Below are positions 47,400 to 59,270 of a stretch of DNA of 64,000 bases, one piece after another. The notes beneath the pieces were generated by a model, which saw nothing but the letters and a program-made list of their open reading frames with translations, was not told the origin of the DNA and made no database searches. The stretch is taken from positions 48,445,206 through 48,509,205 of the forward strand of contig OZ018330.1 in the NCBI GenBank assembly GCA_963969495.1, in the 5' to 3' direction. Source of the DNA: Ceratothoa steindachneri (Eukaryota; Arthropoda; Malacostraca; Isopoda; Cymothoidae). The translations under genes were made by a program, and so were the position numbers. The first letter of the stretch is position 1. Each line of letters starts with the position of its first letter.

Positions 47400-49184
47400 T
47401 TGGTAATTATCATAAAAAGGTTTTGAAATATTCAAGTTAGATTGTAATGAATAGAGAATATATGGTTTCTTTTTTTATAATCAATTACGAAAATAAATAA
47501 ACTGGTGACGATATTTTACTTATTTTAGGAGCACTAGCAGTGCCTAATTAAAATGGAGTAGGCTATTCGAGTGTTATACGCAAACACAAAGTGAGGACTC
47601 AGATTCAGATGAAGTTTTAGCTCTTGTCTAAATTAAAACCAGTAAAACCTCCCTCTCTGAATGTGACTGACCTAAATTACAATGGGTTAGGGGTTGGGGA
47701 AAAAATAATTGGAAATCTGTGGTACTCGTGGTCCCTGTCGGAAATTAGTGAATTTTCAGTGTTTGTTCGATACAAATTGGGAATAGATTACGAGGCCTCC
47801 TTTGGGAGTTCAAATAGGATAGTCAAATTAAATATGTTGTTGTTTATGGCTCTTAAGGGAGCATATAGCATTCCTGCTCGCTATGCTCGCTAGCGAGATT
47901 AAGGGAGAAAACCTTTGATCATACATCTTGTCCTGTTGGTTCTCGTCAGCGTTGCCACAATCAAGTGGGGCCTCGCTAGTGGTCCATACAACAGCTAGGA
48001 AGTGGAGGTTCAATTTCAACTTAACATGACGCTAGATACATCCAAGTGGGGTGGTTCTACTCCCTGAAGCATTCTGGCGAGGTGCTCGTGTCATATCCAC
48101 TACAATCGACCACTACAACTCTTTACCTCTTGCCCTACAGGGTGGCTAGATATGTTATCCAATCAGACTCAATTGGGTAGGATATTAGTGACTGATGGCG
48201 ATGGAAAGGCGAACTTACCCTCATTGGGCGGAAAGAATGGAATGGAGCAGAGATCATCATCCTATTTCCATACTCGTCCCCCTTGCAAAGAACCAAGTAG
48301 TTCTTGCATGCCGGTTTCCACTGATGTAAAAGAAGAATATAAGGGGTAAAACAATGGATATCTATAATAAATTCAATAAGGTTTTAAGTCTTCTTTATAT
48401 TTTTCATATTTATATACTTGACAACTCGTAATATTGGTGTATTGCATTTGCTGCCCAGACGAATGAGCGCCGACAATTGATCCCAAGGAAAATTAAGCTC
48501 AACGTTAATTGACCTAACGTAATCGAAGATAAACTCATAAATCATTAAAATATAATTCAATGAAAGTTAAATAAGAAAATAATTATTGAAATAAATTTAA
48601 GGTATTTGAAGTTACTAAATTAAAATTAATTAGACATCCCTTATCATGGCCCTTATTATCCTTCTTACAGTGGTGCGGTCGATAATTAATTATCGTTCGT
48701 CGTTATTGCCGACTCATGGCTGCATTGCTCTCCACACCTCAAAGATCAACAATCTTTGAGGGCAACATTACCTCCCTCCCGTGCCAGGGTTGTTTCCCAC
48801 TACCAAGGAGTGCAAGCAATCCAGTTAAGAACCGCTATAATATGTAGAGGACGTATTAAAAAATTACACATAAGAGGAAAGGGCCGTGGTCGTTCGATAA
48901 AATTCGTTCTTGTTAAATGTGCGTTCTTTGTTCGTATTTCACGAAAATTATCTTCCACCACAAGAATCAGAGTTTGTAAATGTTAGGTCTCTTCAACAAT
49001 TAACTCAATGCTCTGGTAGTTAAATTACTCAATTTGATAGGTTCTCCATATTCCAATTATTTTAAACAGTTTACCTCTGCTCTTTTCTCATTTCACCTCT
49101 GTATCATCCGGTTCCTCTCCTTCACTCAAATAAGTAATTTTTATATTTATTCTTGGTTATTTTCCACTCATATATGTTTATGTT

Positions 49185-49185
<1 letters not shown>
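47400..49185. other. non-coding, nothing recognised
   Basis: Contains anonymous frames (47624-47893 plus, 48152-48349 plus, 48756-48986 plus) with no recognisable motif. Parts of 47860-48360 are GC-richer than the surroundings. No RNA gene or terminal repeat was recognised. Confidence 0.45.

Positions 49186-49186
<1 letters not shown>

Positions 49187-49232
<46 letters not shown>
49187..49232. repeat. (TA)n microsatellite
   Basis: Pure TA run; a shorter one lies at 49363-49386, directly before the LINE fragment. Confidence 0.96.
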
Positions 49233-49234
<2 letters not shown>

Positions 49235-49389
49235 CAACGATTCCTTCTTGTTTTAAATATGCATTATTAGCTTGTATATTTTGTAATTAATTAATTGTCG
49301 TCCATTATAGACTGGTCCTGGCTTCTCGCAAAAATTTAGGTTTCCGAAAAATGTCGCAAATTTTATATATATATATATATATATATTAA

Positions 49390-49975
49390 AAATTTAAATA
49401 CAGTCAACATAGCAAAGGTTCTAGGTGTCTTAATTTTGAATGATCACAAGTTTTCGAAACAATGTTCTTTAACGCCATAAAAAGCGAACGAGGTTATATC
49501 TATTAAATAGCTAAATATTTTGAGCTTAGATCGAAAGGTATTATTCTTGCTTTATATAAAGCGCTTGTAGGAGCTCATTCGAAGTATGCGGTACACTTTT
49601 AGTCTCCATACATACAAAATAACTTCGCAATATTAATTCCCGATCTTAGAAATGCATAATATAAGGGAGGCGGAAACACCTATTTTATTTTACCAGGAAG
49701 ATCAGCATCTGCACAGCCATCCTATTCTCTTTAAAATGCTAAAATGTTTTACTAATAAATATTATGACTCATTATGTGGGCTAGATAATCGAGTGTCAAC
49801 TAGAAATAACTGTTTCAAGCTAGTAAAAATCAAAGTTTTAACAGTACAATAGCGCACATTGTTTTTCTAATAAAATAACTTAGACTTAGAATGGTTTACA
49901 TAGAAATGTCGTTGAAGGCACTACAGTAAAGTTGTTTAGGAAGAAAATCTATAAATTACTTTGAACTATGACCTT
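49390..49975 (+). pseudogene. CR1-like LINE ORF2, C-terminal fragment
   Basis: The plus strand reads NIAKVLGVLILNDHKFSKQC and RKVLFLLYIKRL, then PILEMHNIREAETPILF, FKMLKCFTNKYYDSLCGLDN and RVSTRNNCFKLVKIK. This follows the post-catalytic region of CR1-type proteins (a DLGVxISxDLKFSxQC start, and an FKMLKGFTNV-type string followed by an RTRNNG-type string). Stops and frameshifts abound. It starts right after a (TA)n run. Confidence 0.7.
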
Positions 49976-50439
49976 GACGAAATAAGATTTGTGAAACTAT
50001 TTTTTTATTTATATCTCCTCTTCCTTTACCTGACCTTCACCTCTGATTTCTACCCTTTCCCTTTTTTATCTAGCCTGGCGAAGAAGATTCCACAGCCACA
50101 CTTGGCTAATCAGGAAGAAGGGACCATAGGGTTATTGAGAGTTTCCTCCTCGTTATTTAGGGCAAATTATAATACTATTTTCCTGCCACACGCCCCCTCG
50201 GTGTCATCCCGATCATTTTCCATAGTGACGATGCTGACCACGTAACCCGGACATTAATATTTTGAAAATGAGTTTAACAATGGAAGGTGCAATTAATTTA
50301 CCTACAATGCAAGGCAATAACTTTTAACGAAATTATACACTCTACTATTTCGACATAACTGAAAAGTAATATAAAACAATAAGTTTCCAAAGATTCGAGT
50401 CCTGATACAATATATCTAACTTACTTTAAAGAATTAGAA

Positions 50440-50740
50440 ATGGAAATATTAACACCATTTTATATATTTTTCAAAAAGATCCATTAGTGAAGTAATAGTT
50501 CCTGAAGAGTTAAAAAAAACAAATATAACAATAATTTTCAGCAAAGAACTAAAGACTAACCCTATAAACCTTTAGCCCATTTCTCTTAATTCTCTGTGGA
50601 TAAACTACTAGAGCCCATTGTCAGATATAAAATTGTAAAGCATCTGGAGGTTAATAAATTAATAAATGGTTCGCAGCATAGCTTTCGATCTGGACGCTCA
50701 TTTGATCTTTGATTAAAGATTTTTTTTAAGTGTCATAAAA
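50440..50740 (+). pseudogene. CR1-like LINE reverse transcriptase fragment
   Basis: The plus strand gives PFYIFFKRSISEVIVPEELK (approximate, across a frame change), then NPINL-stop-PISL. After a shift it gives KLLEPIVRYKIVKHLEVNKL and INGSQHSFRSGRSFDL. These match the fingers region of CR1-type reverse transcriptase. The catalytic core is missing: at about 50740 the sequence switches to a PLE on the other strand. Confidence 0.68.
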
Positions 50741-50744
50741 ATCA

Positions 50745-51345
50745 ACGTTAGCTTTATATTAATCTAAGGTCTCAAATGTATTGATATAAAATGCTTCGAA
50801 AAGTATACGAATGTCAGTGTCTTGAGCTTTTTTATTAGTTTTAACCCGTTTAAAATCAATTGGATGATCCTTTATGAATATGTGCTTGACCACACAACTA
50901 ACTTCTCTATACGCACTAACATCATATTTATGCTGGTAAATACGGCCTTTTAGATTTACGGTTTAACTTATCTTTGTTTAATGTGTTTAATCTCATCGTA
51001 AAAAAATGGGGTTAGAAATGCATAGTGCTCAAAGCACCAACCAAGAGATAACTCCACAATTGATTTTTTGAGAGAGTAATGAAAAGGCATGGATGTATGA
51101 ATCTGTATGCGTAAGTTTTCTAAATATTTTAAATGGTATTTGGTCATTGCCCCCATGATGAGTATATCAAGAAACTGGAGTGATGCTTTCTTTTCTATTC
51201 TGACAGTAAATTTAATTGATTAGGATTTCTATTTTTCAGGATATTTTTTAGATCAGCATCATTATAAATAAGTGCGAAGACGTTCGTCTACATATCTCCA
51301 CTAATTTGCGGTGGCAAGTCACCCACCGATATAACAAACAAGGGG
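50745..51345 (-). pseudogene. PLE reverse transcriptase-endonuclease fragment
   Basis: From 51345 the minus strand has WRYVDE, where YVDD is expected. A shift gives VFALIYNDADLKNILKN, then SFLIYSS and the connection frame 51156-50968 (SMPFHYSLKKSIVELSLGW). The GIY-YIG part reads YQHKYDVSAYREVSCVVKHI then FIKDHPIDFKRVKTNK and ILFEAFYINTFETLD. The reverse transcriptase motif has lost its second catalytic Asp. Confidence 0.72.
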
Positions 51346-51664
51346 AGGAACTCCTTGATAAAAGATTATTAAGACAGTTCATGAATTCTATTAAATAAAT
51401 ATATCATTACGATGGACACCTGGGAAAAATCACAATATTGGAGAAAGATGTTCCGCCAGTAAAGAAGGAAGAAATTTTGAGTGTTTCTGAAGACATAGAA
51501 AATGGTAAATGGCTTAAAAATAGTATATACATGCTTCATATAAAGGTGAAGATGCATTTTGCTTACATTTTAAAGTGAATGGATACATTTTAAAGTGAAA
51601 CAATAGTCCTAATGGCTTATTTATACTTTTAATATGAATTTTATTTATAAAGGGTAAAATAAAG

Positions 51665-52262
51665 AAGTTCAGATGCAAAATATTTACTTAAATAAGTCTT
51701 AAATAACAGACTAACACAAAAGTTCAAGTGTTAGCGGTTCTCAGAAGACCCAGGTTTCTAAATTAAATACAGTTTCTAAATTAATTAAGTTCAGATGCAA
51801 AATATTTACTTCAATAAGTTTTAAATAACAGACTAACACAAAAGTTCGAATGTTAGCGGCTCTCAGAAGACCCAGGTTTCTAAATTAAATACAGTAACTA
51901 AATTAATTAAGTTCAGATGCAAATATTTACTTAAATAAGTCTTAAATAACAGACTAACACAAAAGTTCGAATGTTAGCGGCTCTCAGAAGACCCAGCTTT
52001 CTAAATTAAATACAGTCTCTAAATTAATTAAGTTCAGATGCAAAATATTTACTTAAATAAGTTTTAAATAACAGACCAACACAAAAGTTTGAATGCTAGC
52101 GGCTCTCAGAAGACCCAGGTTTCTAAATTAAATAAGTCTCTAAATTAATTAAGTTCAGATGCAAAATATTTACTTAAATAAGTCTTAAATAACAGACTAA
52201 CACAAAAGTTTGAATGCTAGCGGCTCTCAGAAGACCCAGCTTTCTAAATTAAATTCAGTACC
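51665..52262. repeat. 121-bp minisatellite, five units
   Basis: Units begin with aagttcagatgcaaaatatt at 51665, 51787, 51909, 52030 and 52151. Each includes aacagactaacacaaaagtt and gcggctctcagaagacccag. Units differ by only a few substitutions, so the array is young. The last unit is incomplete. No protein is encoded through the array. Confidence 0.97.
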
Positions 52263-52689
52263 TATGATCATCACGAGTTGTTTGGATAACAATTAATTAT
52301 TGTAGCTATATAATAAATATGAAATCACTCTATTGCATTCGTAGACTGGACAAGTCTTTGATTAAGTAAAAAAAATTCAGAAAGGAGTTATCTAGCTCTA
52401 CATTAACATACTCTTCAACATATGCAGCCACAACTTTGTCATTTAGTTCGTACTGAGGTAATTGATAAAAAAAAACAAAAAAAAACGGAACCAAAAATAA
52501 TTACAGGTGCGCTTGAGAAGAGTTTTTAGGACTTTGGAGTGGTAACAAAATGGAATTAGAATTGGAGGCAGATATTTAAGACCTCGAACTGTTAACGATA
52601 TCGTATTATTTTTTTCAACTTTAGGAATAATTAGAGAAATTGATGAAAGAAATATCCAAACAAATCTTCCAGTCGGACTAAAGAGGTTT

Positions 52690-53300
52690 TATTAAAACGA
52701 AGAAATAGGGGTTGAAAAAATAATTTCACTTGCCATAGATTATAATTGGTTATCTCTAACGTGTTGGAACACCATTTGCCTTTAGTTCAGCCGCAATCTT
52801 TCGTGGAATAGAATCATACAATCTCTTTATAATTTCTAGCGGAATGTTTTCCTATTCTTCTTTCAAAAGGTCTTCCACTTGTTTCAGTGATGATGGAGGT
52901 GGAAATATGATTTTCACTCTCTGATACAAAACGGTCCATAATGCTTAGATCAGGTAACGGTGCTGGTCAGAGAAGATGTTGGGTTAGATTTCGATGCTCG
53001 TCAAACTAAGACTAAACATTTTTTGGCTGTGTCTGTCGGTGCATTATCATCTAAAATAATTGTGGTCTGAAAACAGAATGCTAGTTATAGTAAGAACTTC
53101 ACCATGAGAATATTTAGATATTTGTTGGCACTAACCCGATGATTGATAGCAATGATAAGACTAGCTGAATATCCTGATATACCCACCCAAACCATTACGG
53201 TTCCGGCAGTTGGGAACAGACCGTCCAGATTGTAGGCTTCCTATGGGGTTTCTTGATACATAAACACGACCATTTTGAGGAAATAATGTAAATGATTATT
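52690..53300 (-). pseudogene. Tc1-like transposase, C-terminal remnant
   Basis: The minus strand reads EAYNLDGLFPTAGTVMVWVG, HRVSANKYLNIL, then TTIILDDNAPTDTAKKC (second catalytic Asp kept, near 53050). PLPDLSIMDRFV follows at the third motif, with Asp where Glu is usual. The C-terminus ends near 52740: IPLEIIKRLYDSIPRKIAAE then LKANGVP. The N-terminal domains are missing. Stops and shifts make it inactive. Confidence 0.75.
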
Positions 53301-53309
53301 CGTGACGAT

Positions 53310-53407
53310 ACTATATATTAAAAGAATTCAAAGTCTAATTGAACAGGTAGTATTGTCAAAAGAAACGAGGGAAAATGGATGAAATAAATCATAAAGTTGA
53401 CACGTTT

Positions 53408-53445
<38 letters not shown>

Positions 53446-56400
53446 TCAGAAAATGACCTCGCAGAAGGTGAGAAGATATTCATTCAAAGGCAGAAGTTGG
53501 GTGGTAAACTTGTGCGTTACATATCAATGTAAACTTATCTGGCAGGCATTTGCCTTGCACTGGGAAGCAGAACTATCTTCCTTTATCCCCCTAGTTATTT
53601 TATTTAGTTTCCTCTTCTTCCATCTGCCTTCTCACTGGTTATATTATTTCAATCTTTATCAATCTTCTCTTTTTTCTTTTTTTAGTCTTTCATCGCTAAA
53701 TTTGCTTGTTGTTATTGATACCAATTTTTTTTTTCATTTCCTGAATAACTAACTTCATTCTCTCGTTTAAAGAAGGCATTGCTTCATTATTTTCGGACTG
53801 ATTTTGTTTGCTTCAGATCTAGGGAGAGTTTGGAGCGCTTCGTACTCTGAATCACGTCCAAGCCTGACTCATTTTCTTGTTTGGTTGTCTTTATCATTCG
53901 ATTTTGGCACTTTCTCCTCTTTTTTTCCTGCTTGACGCTCACGAATCTTAATTATCTAGAACTTAATTTATTTACGGCCGCGTTCTTTTGGTCTTCAGTG
54001 TAAATAAAAACAAGTTGTTACGTTTCCTCTATCTCTCTCTTTGTTCCGATGGCTGTTGATTTAGCGGCTCTTTTTTGTAATTCCCTGGCAAATATGAACG
54101 GAACTATTGCGATAGTAATTTTTTTTACATTTGTTTAAACTTTTTTTGTTCTTAGGGTTGTTTTAGAGGCCAATTGGTGGTTTACTGAGTGACACACTAA
54201 AGGAGACAATATGAACAGTAAACAATTATAAATAGGTGCAATAAAGGTCTGATTAACTGAATATCCTGGAGCCCGGAGGGAGCATTCAGTTTTTAGGTAC
54301 AGATTCATTATAAGCAGTGAATACCTGTGTTCCAACTTTAAATATGAGCCACAGCGCAGGAAGATGATGAGATAGAGAGAGAGAGAGGGGAGGATAGGGA
54401 AATTTTATTCATGTCCCTATTACCTATCTTCTCTTTCTTATCGTCATAACACTGAAGAAAATGTAGTAAATCACGTTTTAATCATTTTCTAAGCACAGCT
54501 GGGAGCCATGAGTTGTCTCTCTTTTCCTAAAATTCCAATTATTTTAGAATCATTTAAATCCATATTGATTTTAAGCCCGAAATTCTTCGCTGTCATAGCC
54601 TTGGCCTGAGTTTGGGCTTTTGGTTGTCCGAATAAACAAAATTTGGTGTTTCTTATTTTTTATCTTCACTGCGAGAAAAGGGTGACAGAAAGAATCCATC
54701 TTCAGTTTCAGGGAACCCAAACAAAGGATCTTTTCTCATGAATAATGCGAATTAAGTTTCACAACAGTAAGAAAATGAGTTCCTCATCCCCACCCTCCAC
54801 TCATTATGGTGTTTCCACTCCGAGATGTTGATGAGCTGTTGTTCATTGGCAAAAAATTGGGTCAAAAAATTCCGACCAAATTTTCCTTATTTTGTTTAAT
54901 CCCTTGATTAAGTCTGTTGATCGGGAAAATGTCTTTGTTTACTATAACAATTATTTTGTTTATATCAAAGATAAAAGGATAAAAAACAAGGACATCTTTT
55001 CAAGAGACCTCTTGAATAAGAGGTACATAAAGAAGGTCGTGAATTAGGACAAGTAAAAATGTGTAGAGTAGATTAAAGTAGGCAGAGTAGATTAGTTCGG
55101 ATGGTAGTAAACAGTGGTTCTGCCTCACCCTAAACTTAATTTATGGAGGGGGATATAAAGTTTTCCAAGGCATTAAACCTTCTAGAATATGACTTCGCAA
55201 GAGGGCATTAGTTCGTAGATGTAGGTCTTGGTCTTTTCACAACACACATGTTCAAAAATCTTTTGAACCTTCATTTGGTGCAAAATTTTTAACCATATTT
55301 TTTTCCTTTCTCTTTTTTCCTATTTCCCTTGCTTCGTCTCCCTTGTTAACCTGTCCTTTGATCGTCCTGCCCCAATTATTAAGCGCTTTTTCAATCTTTC
55401 AAACATCAAACTATCCCGCGTTAAGAGCGATCTGCTTTTGATGCGCAACGCGGGGAGAATCGAACTTCTTGCCACCTCTTCCGGTCATAAGCATCCCATA
55501 TTATGTGATTTCATTGCTATTCTGACTATAGTACCTTCTAAACATCTTTACTTCCCTTACCTATGTGCTTATAAACCTCTTTCCAGACTCGCTTATTCCC
55601 TCGTTGGTTTTCGCCTTAATCAAATTAAAAGTGAAGGAAATCCTTGGTCGTGAAGGAGATTTAAGTCGACCTGAAGTAGTTTTATCAAGGCCTCGACCAG
55701 GACTCGCTTCACCAATCACTAGAATTGATTAAAGCGGCGAGGGAGGGGGGGGAAGAGTGCTAAGAAGAGAGGAATTAGGAAGACAAGAAACGACATGAAA
55801 AATAAAAGAAAAGAATCGTAGGCCAACTAGATCAAGACTAGGGATTTTACAGTAAATATTATTGATCCTAGAGTCTTGAAAGGGCATCTTTTAGAACAGT
55901 CCTACTTATAGTAATTTCGAGGAGATTGTATTGGATGACTGAGCTAGGGTCCTACAAGTAAGTCTTTAGAACACAAAGACTTACATAGATTCAGGATATC
56001 ATATTGGATCAATGAGCTTTTGCTCCTTCAATCTTATGAGTTCGTCGCTAACTTTCGGCACGTTTCAGCTACTCTTTTTCTTCGTATATATTACCTTCAA
56101 CTGTTCTCTTGCTCTGTCGATTGCAACCAATCTACTCAAGGAGGCTTTTCAGCTGAACTTCCTGCTTTCACACAACGTCGGTTGAGCATTCATCAACGCT
56201 AGTAAAACTATCTACCCCTCCCCTCTACTTCACAAAACAGCCAATAATTTTTTTGCAGCAATTCCAGAATCAAGGTTCCTCAGATCTTCTGTTGCAGATT
56301 TTGCAGTTCTTTTCATCCTCTTTTGAGTGTACGAAGTTCACTAAAACAGTCTGAATCTTCTCGATGACACGTGTCTGATTTCTTTCCTGATCTTGAATAG

Positions 56401-56840
56401 TTTTAAAACCGAAATCAAAACAATCCTCATCAGTTTGACAAGTAGAGAACAAAGAACGCACCCCCCCTTCTAAAGGCTACTTGAATTATCGCCATAATAT
56501 CTCCAATTGGTCTTCGGGACATACCGGCCTTCACAGAAATTCGCAGTAATGAGATATGTCACTACTGTGGAATGAGTCCATTTGCATGTGAGCTGTGGGC
56601 CTACTCGTCCTGCACATCTAGTTACTTGAGCGATATACCTTCCATATAAATTCTGCGTAACTTCAGCAAATTTTAAGAGAGTGCATAAAAAACACTAAAA
56701 AAAAGCTCCGGTCGGTTTTCACTTTATAAAAATACATTTAAAAAACGATAAAATCCTCACCTCTTCACAATAGGATTTAAAAAAAAAATTCTTCACAGTC
56801 ACACCCAACAACCTTTTCACGACAGAGATTTGAAGATCAC
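53310..56840. other. AT-rich stretch, nothing recognised
   Basis: Short (GA)n runs lie at 53413-53441 and 54369-54388. Frames such as 53375-53752 (plus, 125 codons, hydrophobic) and 55438-55653 (plus) resemble no known family. Two similar phrases with cctac and cttatagtaa near 55890-55990 hint at a local degenerate duplication. No RNA gene was recognised. Confidence 0.5.
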
Positions 56841-56849
56841 TCTCTAACT

Positions 56850-57010
56850 GGCTCTTATGTAGCAGACATGTGGGTGAGATATGTGGACGACACGTTCGTA
56901 ATCATGGGCAAAATCAAAGTGTACGAGTTTCATGCATATAAAGTGTTATCCCAGAGATCTAATTCATTACACTGGCCTGCGTTTCAAAGCTTTTTTTAAA
57001 GTGCATAAGT
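56850..57010 (+). pseudogene. PLE reverse transcriptase fragment
   Basis: The plus strand encodes MWVRYVDDTFVIMGKIKVYE then FHAYKVLS, the catalytic YVDD box and the following strand of a PLE-type reverse transcriptase. Flanking parts are unreadable. Confidence 0.65.
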
Positions 57011-57224
57011 TTTCCAATTGATTTAGAATCATTTTTCATGCTGAATTTGAGAATATAATTAGTTTTGTTTGGTCAGGTCTGGTTTCTAGGATATGCTCGA
57101 TTTATATTAGAACCTATAGCGCTATCACCCAACCGCTTATTACTTCTGTTTTGTCAATCTTTTGATGAGTAACCATACATAACGTATTTTATTCATCCTT
57201 TTAAATCTAGATTCGCATTGCAAT

Positions 57225-57549
57225 GAATCGTACGTGTAAGAGTCATCCGAATTGGTTTTATTACATCTGCGGAAATGTCGCTCTTCCTGACCTGACCGTC
57301 AATAAAAAATCAAGGATTTTGTAAAAAAGGCATATCGTGCTTACTTTGGAGTGAAACTAGGGGACCAGATACGCCATTTGCTTCCCATATTAGCTATAAA
57401 ACATGTGTGTAAAATTTACAGGATTAGAGTAATAAGAAAAGAAAGAGTATTCCATTTGGTTTTCCAATGGTGTGGAGGGAAGACAAAGATGCGACACCGA
57501 CTGTATGACAAATTTGAAAGGCATCAATCGCAAAAACAAGCACCATGTT
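57225..57549 (+). pseudogene. Cys-rich uncharacterised-family remnant
   Basis: The plus strand reads CKSHPNWFYYICGNVALPDL, then KAYRAYFGVKLGDQ, then (shifted) SIWFSNGVEGRQRCDTDCMT followed by NLKGINRKNKHHV. I recognise the style of an uncharacterised, often multicopy arthropod protein family with an N-terminal FCYICG-like string, a GDQDK-like string and a CYFCMTNxKGxNRKNKHHV-like string. Its function is unknown. The frame changes show it is dead. The LTR of the gypsy-type element begins immediately after the KHHV codons. Confidence 0.45.
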
Positions 57550-58853
57550 TGTCGTAGGATGGACTCTCGACGATATACCATATATAACTATTCGTTGAGG
57601 GAACTTCTTTAATTATCTTTAGAGTGCGTGGATGTCTGGCGGGCCGGTATTATGTATCTTCGATATGCTTAAGAAGTGGAACTGAGCTCAAGGATAATAA
57701 TATTGCTATCATTAATAAAATAGAGTTTTATTAATAATAACTATCAACAATACACAAAACGGAAAATATTGACATAAACAGAGAATGGAAAGGGTCGTGG
57801 GGGCTCAGGCTAATCCGAGGATTAAAAGATTTAAAAAGGTAAAACAAATATAAAGTTAAAGAGATGGGATGGTTCGCTAAACCATTTAAAGCACAGGATA
57901 GAATTGACAAAAGGGTTAAATACTCAAAGGTAACATTCAGCTTACGTAATTTTATACTAGTGGTGCAGAGGAAGTCGACGTGAAGGAATTTCGGTCCGCT
58001 GGCGAGTTCCAGCCGAAGGGGAGGAATAAAATGATCCTGACGTGGCGTCTTGGGAATGAGAACCGTTTCTCGACGAACGGCTTGAAGAACAATGGCTGTT
58101 CTACGTTGTTCTCTTCTGAACAATAGGGGGGGGGGTGAGAACCGTCTCTTGTCTACGGGCTCAAGAACAATGGCTGTTCTAATGTTGTTCTCTTCTGAAC
58201 AACAAGGGGGAAGGGTGAGAACCGTTTCTTGGCGAACGGGCTCAAAAGAACAATGGCTGTTCTACGTTGTTCTCTTCTGAACAACGGGGGAAGGGTGAGA
58301 ACCGTTTCTTGTAAACGGCCTCGAACGAACAATGGCTGTTCTAACGTTGTTCTCTTTCTGAACAACAAGGAGGAAGCCTTGTGGACTCGGCGTCACGAAG
58401 GCTCGAACTTTGGCACTCAAGTGATATTGTCCTCCTTCTGGACAAGTGATGGTGAATCTCGAGGTCGAGGTCCCTTGGCGCACAAAGTGAGAGAGGGTCG
58501 GGGTGATGTTTCGCGACGAAAATCTGGATCTCCAATCTGCTCTTAGTGGTAAATTTTCCATCTAAATAGTCAAGACACTCCCTTGGCGTGGGGGACAATG
58601 GAGTGGGAGCTTCGAGGGAATGCACAGCCGAGCCTGGGAACAATGACTTATCTGCCCATAAGCCTAACTCAATCTGGCGAGGTCGGCGTATGGGGGCGAA
58701 CGGGGGAAGATAAACCTCCTTGTTTAAACATTGACTCAGGTGGCTGCGATAAGGCGGCAAGCTTCAAAGCGGAGATGCAAGTGGGAGCATCGTGGTTTTA
58801 AATAACATGTGCTAGGGGTTGAAATTAACGCGGCCTCAACCCATTCTATCACA
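57550..58853 (-). repeat. 3' LTR of gypsy-type element
   Basis: On the minus strand it begins tgtgatagaatgggttgagg, just after the purine-rich tract ggaatggaggag (58854-58865), and ends ...ctacgaca at 57550. This gives the usual TG...CA ends and 1304 bp. An AATAAA on the minus strand near 57728 could be the polyadenylation signal. Four tandem units of about 80 bp lie inside (58058-58376). The boundary was set by comparison with the copy at 62941. Confidence 0.88.
58058..58376. repeat. ~80-bp tandem units inside the LTR
   Basis: Units start with gagaaccgt at 58058, 58137, 58217 and 58297, and each includes aacaatggctgttcta and gttgttctcttctgaacaa. The short inverted string gttgttc/gaacaa in each unit can form a hairpin. 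The same four units occur in the other LTR from about 63448. Confidence 0.93.
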
Positions 58854-58866
58854 CTCCTCCATTCCG
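58854..58866 (-). other. polypurine tract
   Basis: The minus strand cggaatggaggag directly precedes the 3' LTR start. In LTR retrotransposons this tract primes plus-strand DNA synthesis. Short but correctly placed. Confidence 0.65.
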
Positions 58867-59270
58867 GGGGAAGTTGTCATTTCGAAAAAAAAGAGAGAAG
58901 GGACAACGATAGAGCTCCGTTGTGGGGAACTCGTTTTCTTGTATAACCGTACCTTCCTGCACCTAACTAGTATTACCTCAATACATATGATTATTTTGAT
59001 CTTTTGATTATAAGGGAAAATAACCTTTAATACAAACTTAATAAAAAAAAGGCATGGAACAATGAAATGATATAAAATTAGTACATATGGGACAAAATAA
59101 TTTATACGTAATTTAATTGGTACAAATATATACATACAAAAAAAATAGACATTGAGCGTTACAAAATTCAGACATATACATTAACTAATTAAATTACAAG
59201 AGAATCTTAATTTAAGTCGTACAAGACGGTATATACCTACATGGATATACTAATCCTATGAATACAATTA

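Noticed and set aside
48152..48349. Short plus frame in a GC-richer patch (47860-48360)
   Set aside because: No motif, no recognisable splice structure and no second copy; left as anonymous sequence.
51665..52262. Regularly spaced repeats considered as a CRISPR array
   Set aside because: Units are contiguous with no unique spacers, are 121 bp long, and lie in a eukaryotic context. The 54-bp array at 7592 was rejected for the same reason.
53375..53752. 125-codon frame with a hydrophobic C-terminus
   Set aside because: Its N-terminus is encoded by a (GA)n run and the rest is T-rich sequence giving Phe/Leu/Ser; nothing supports a real gene.
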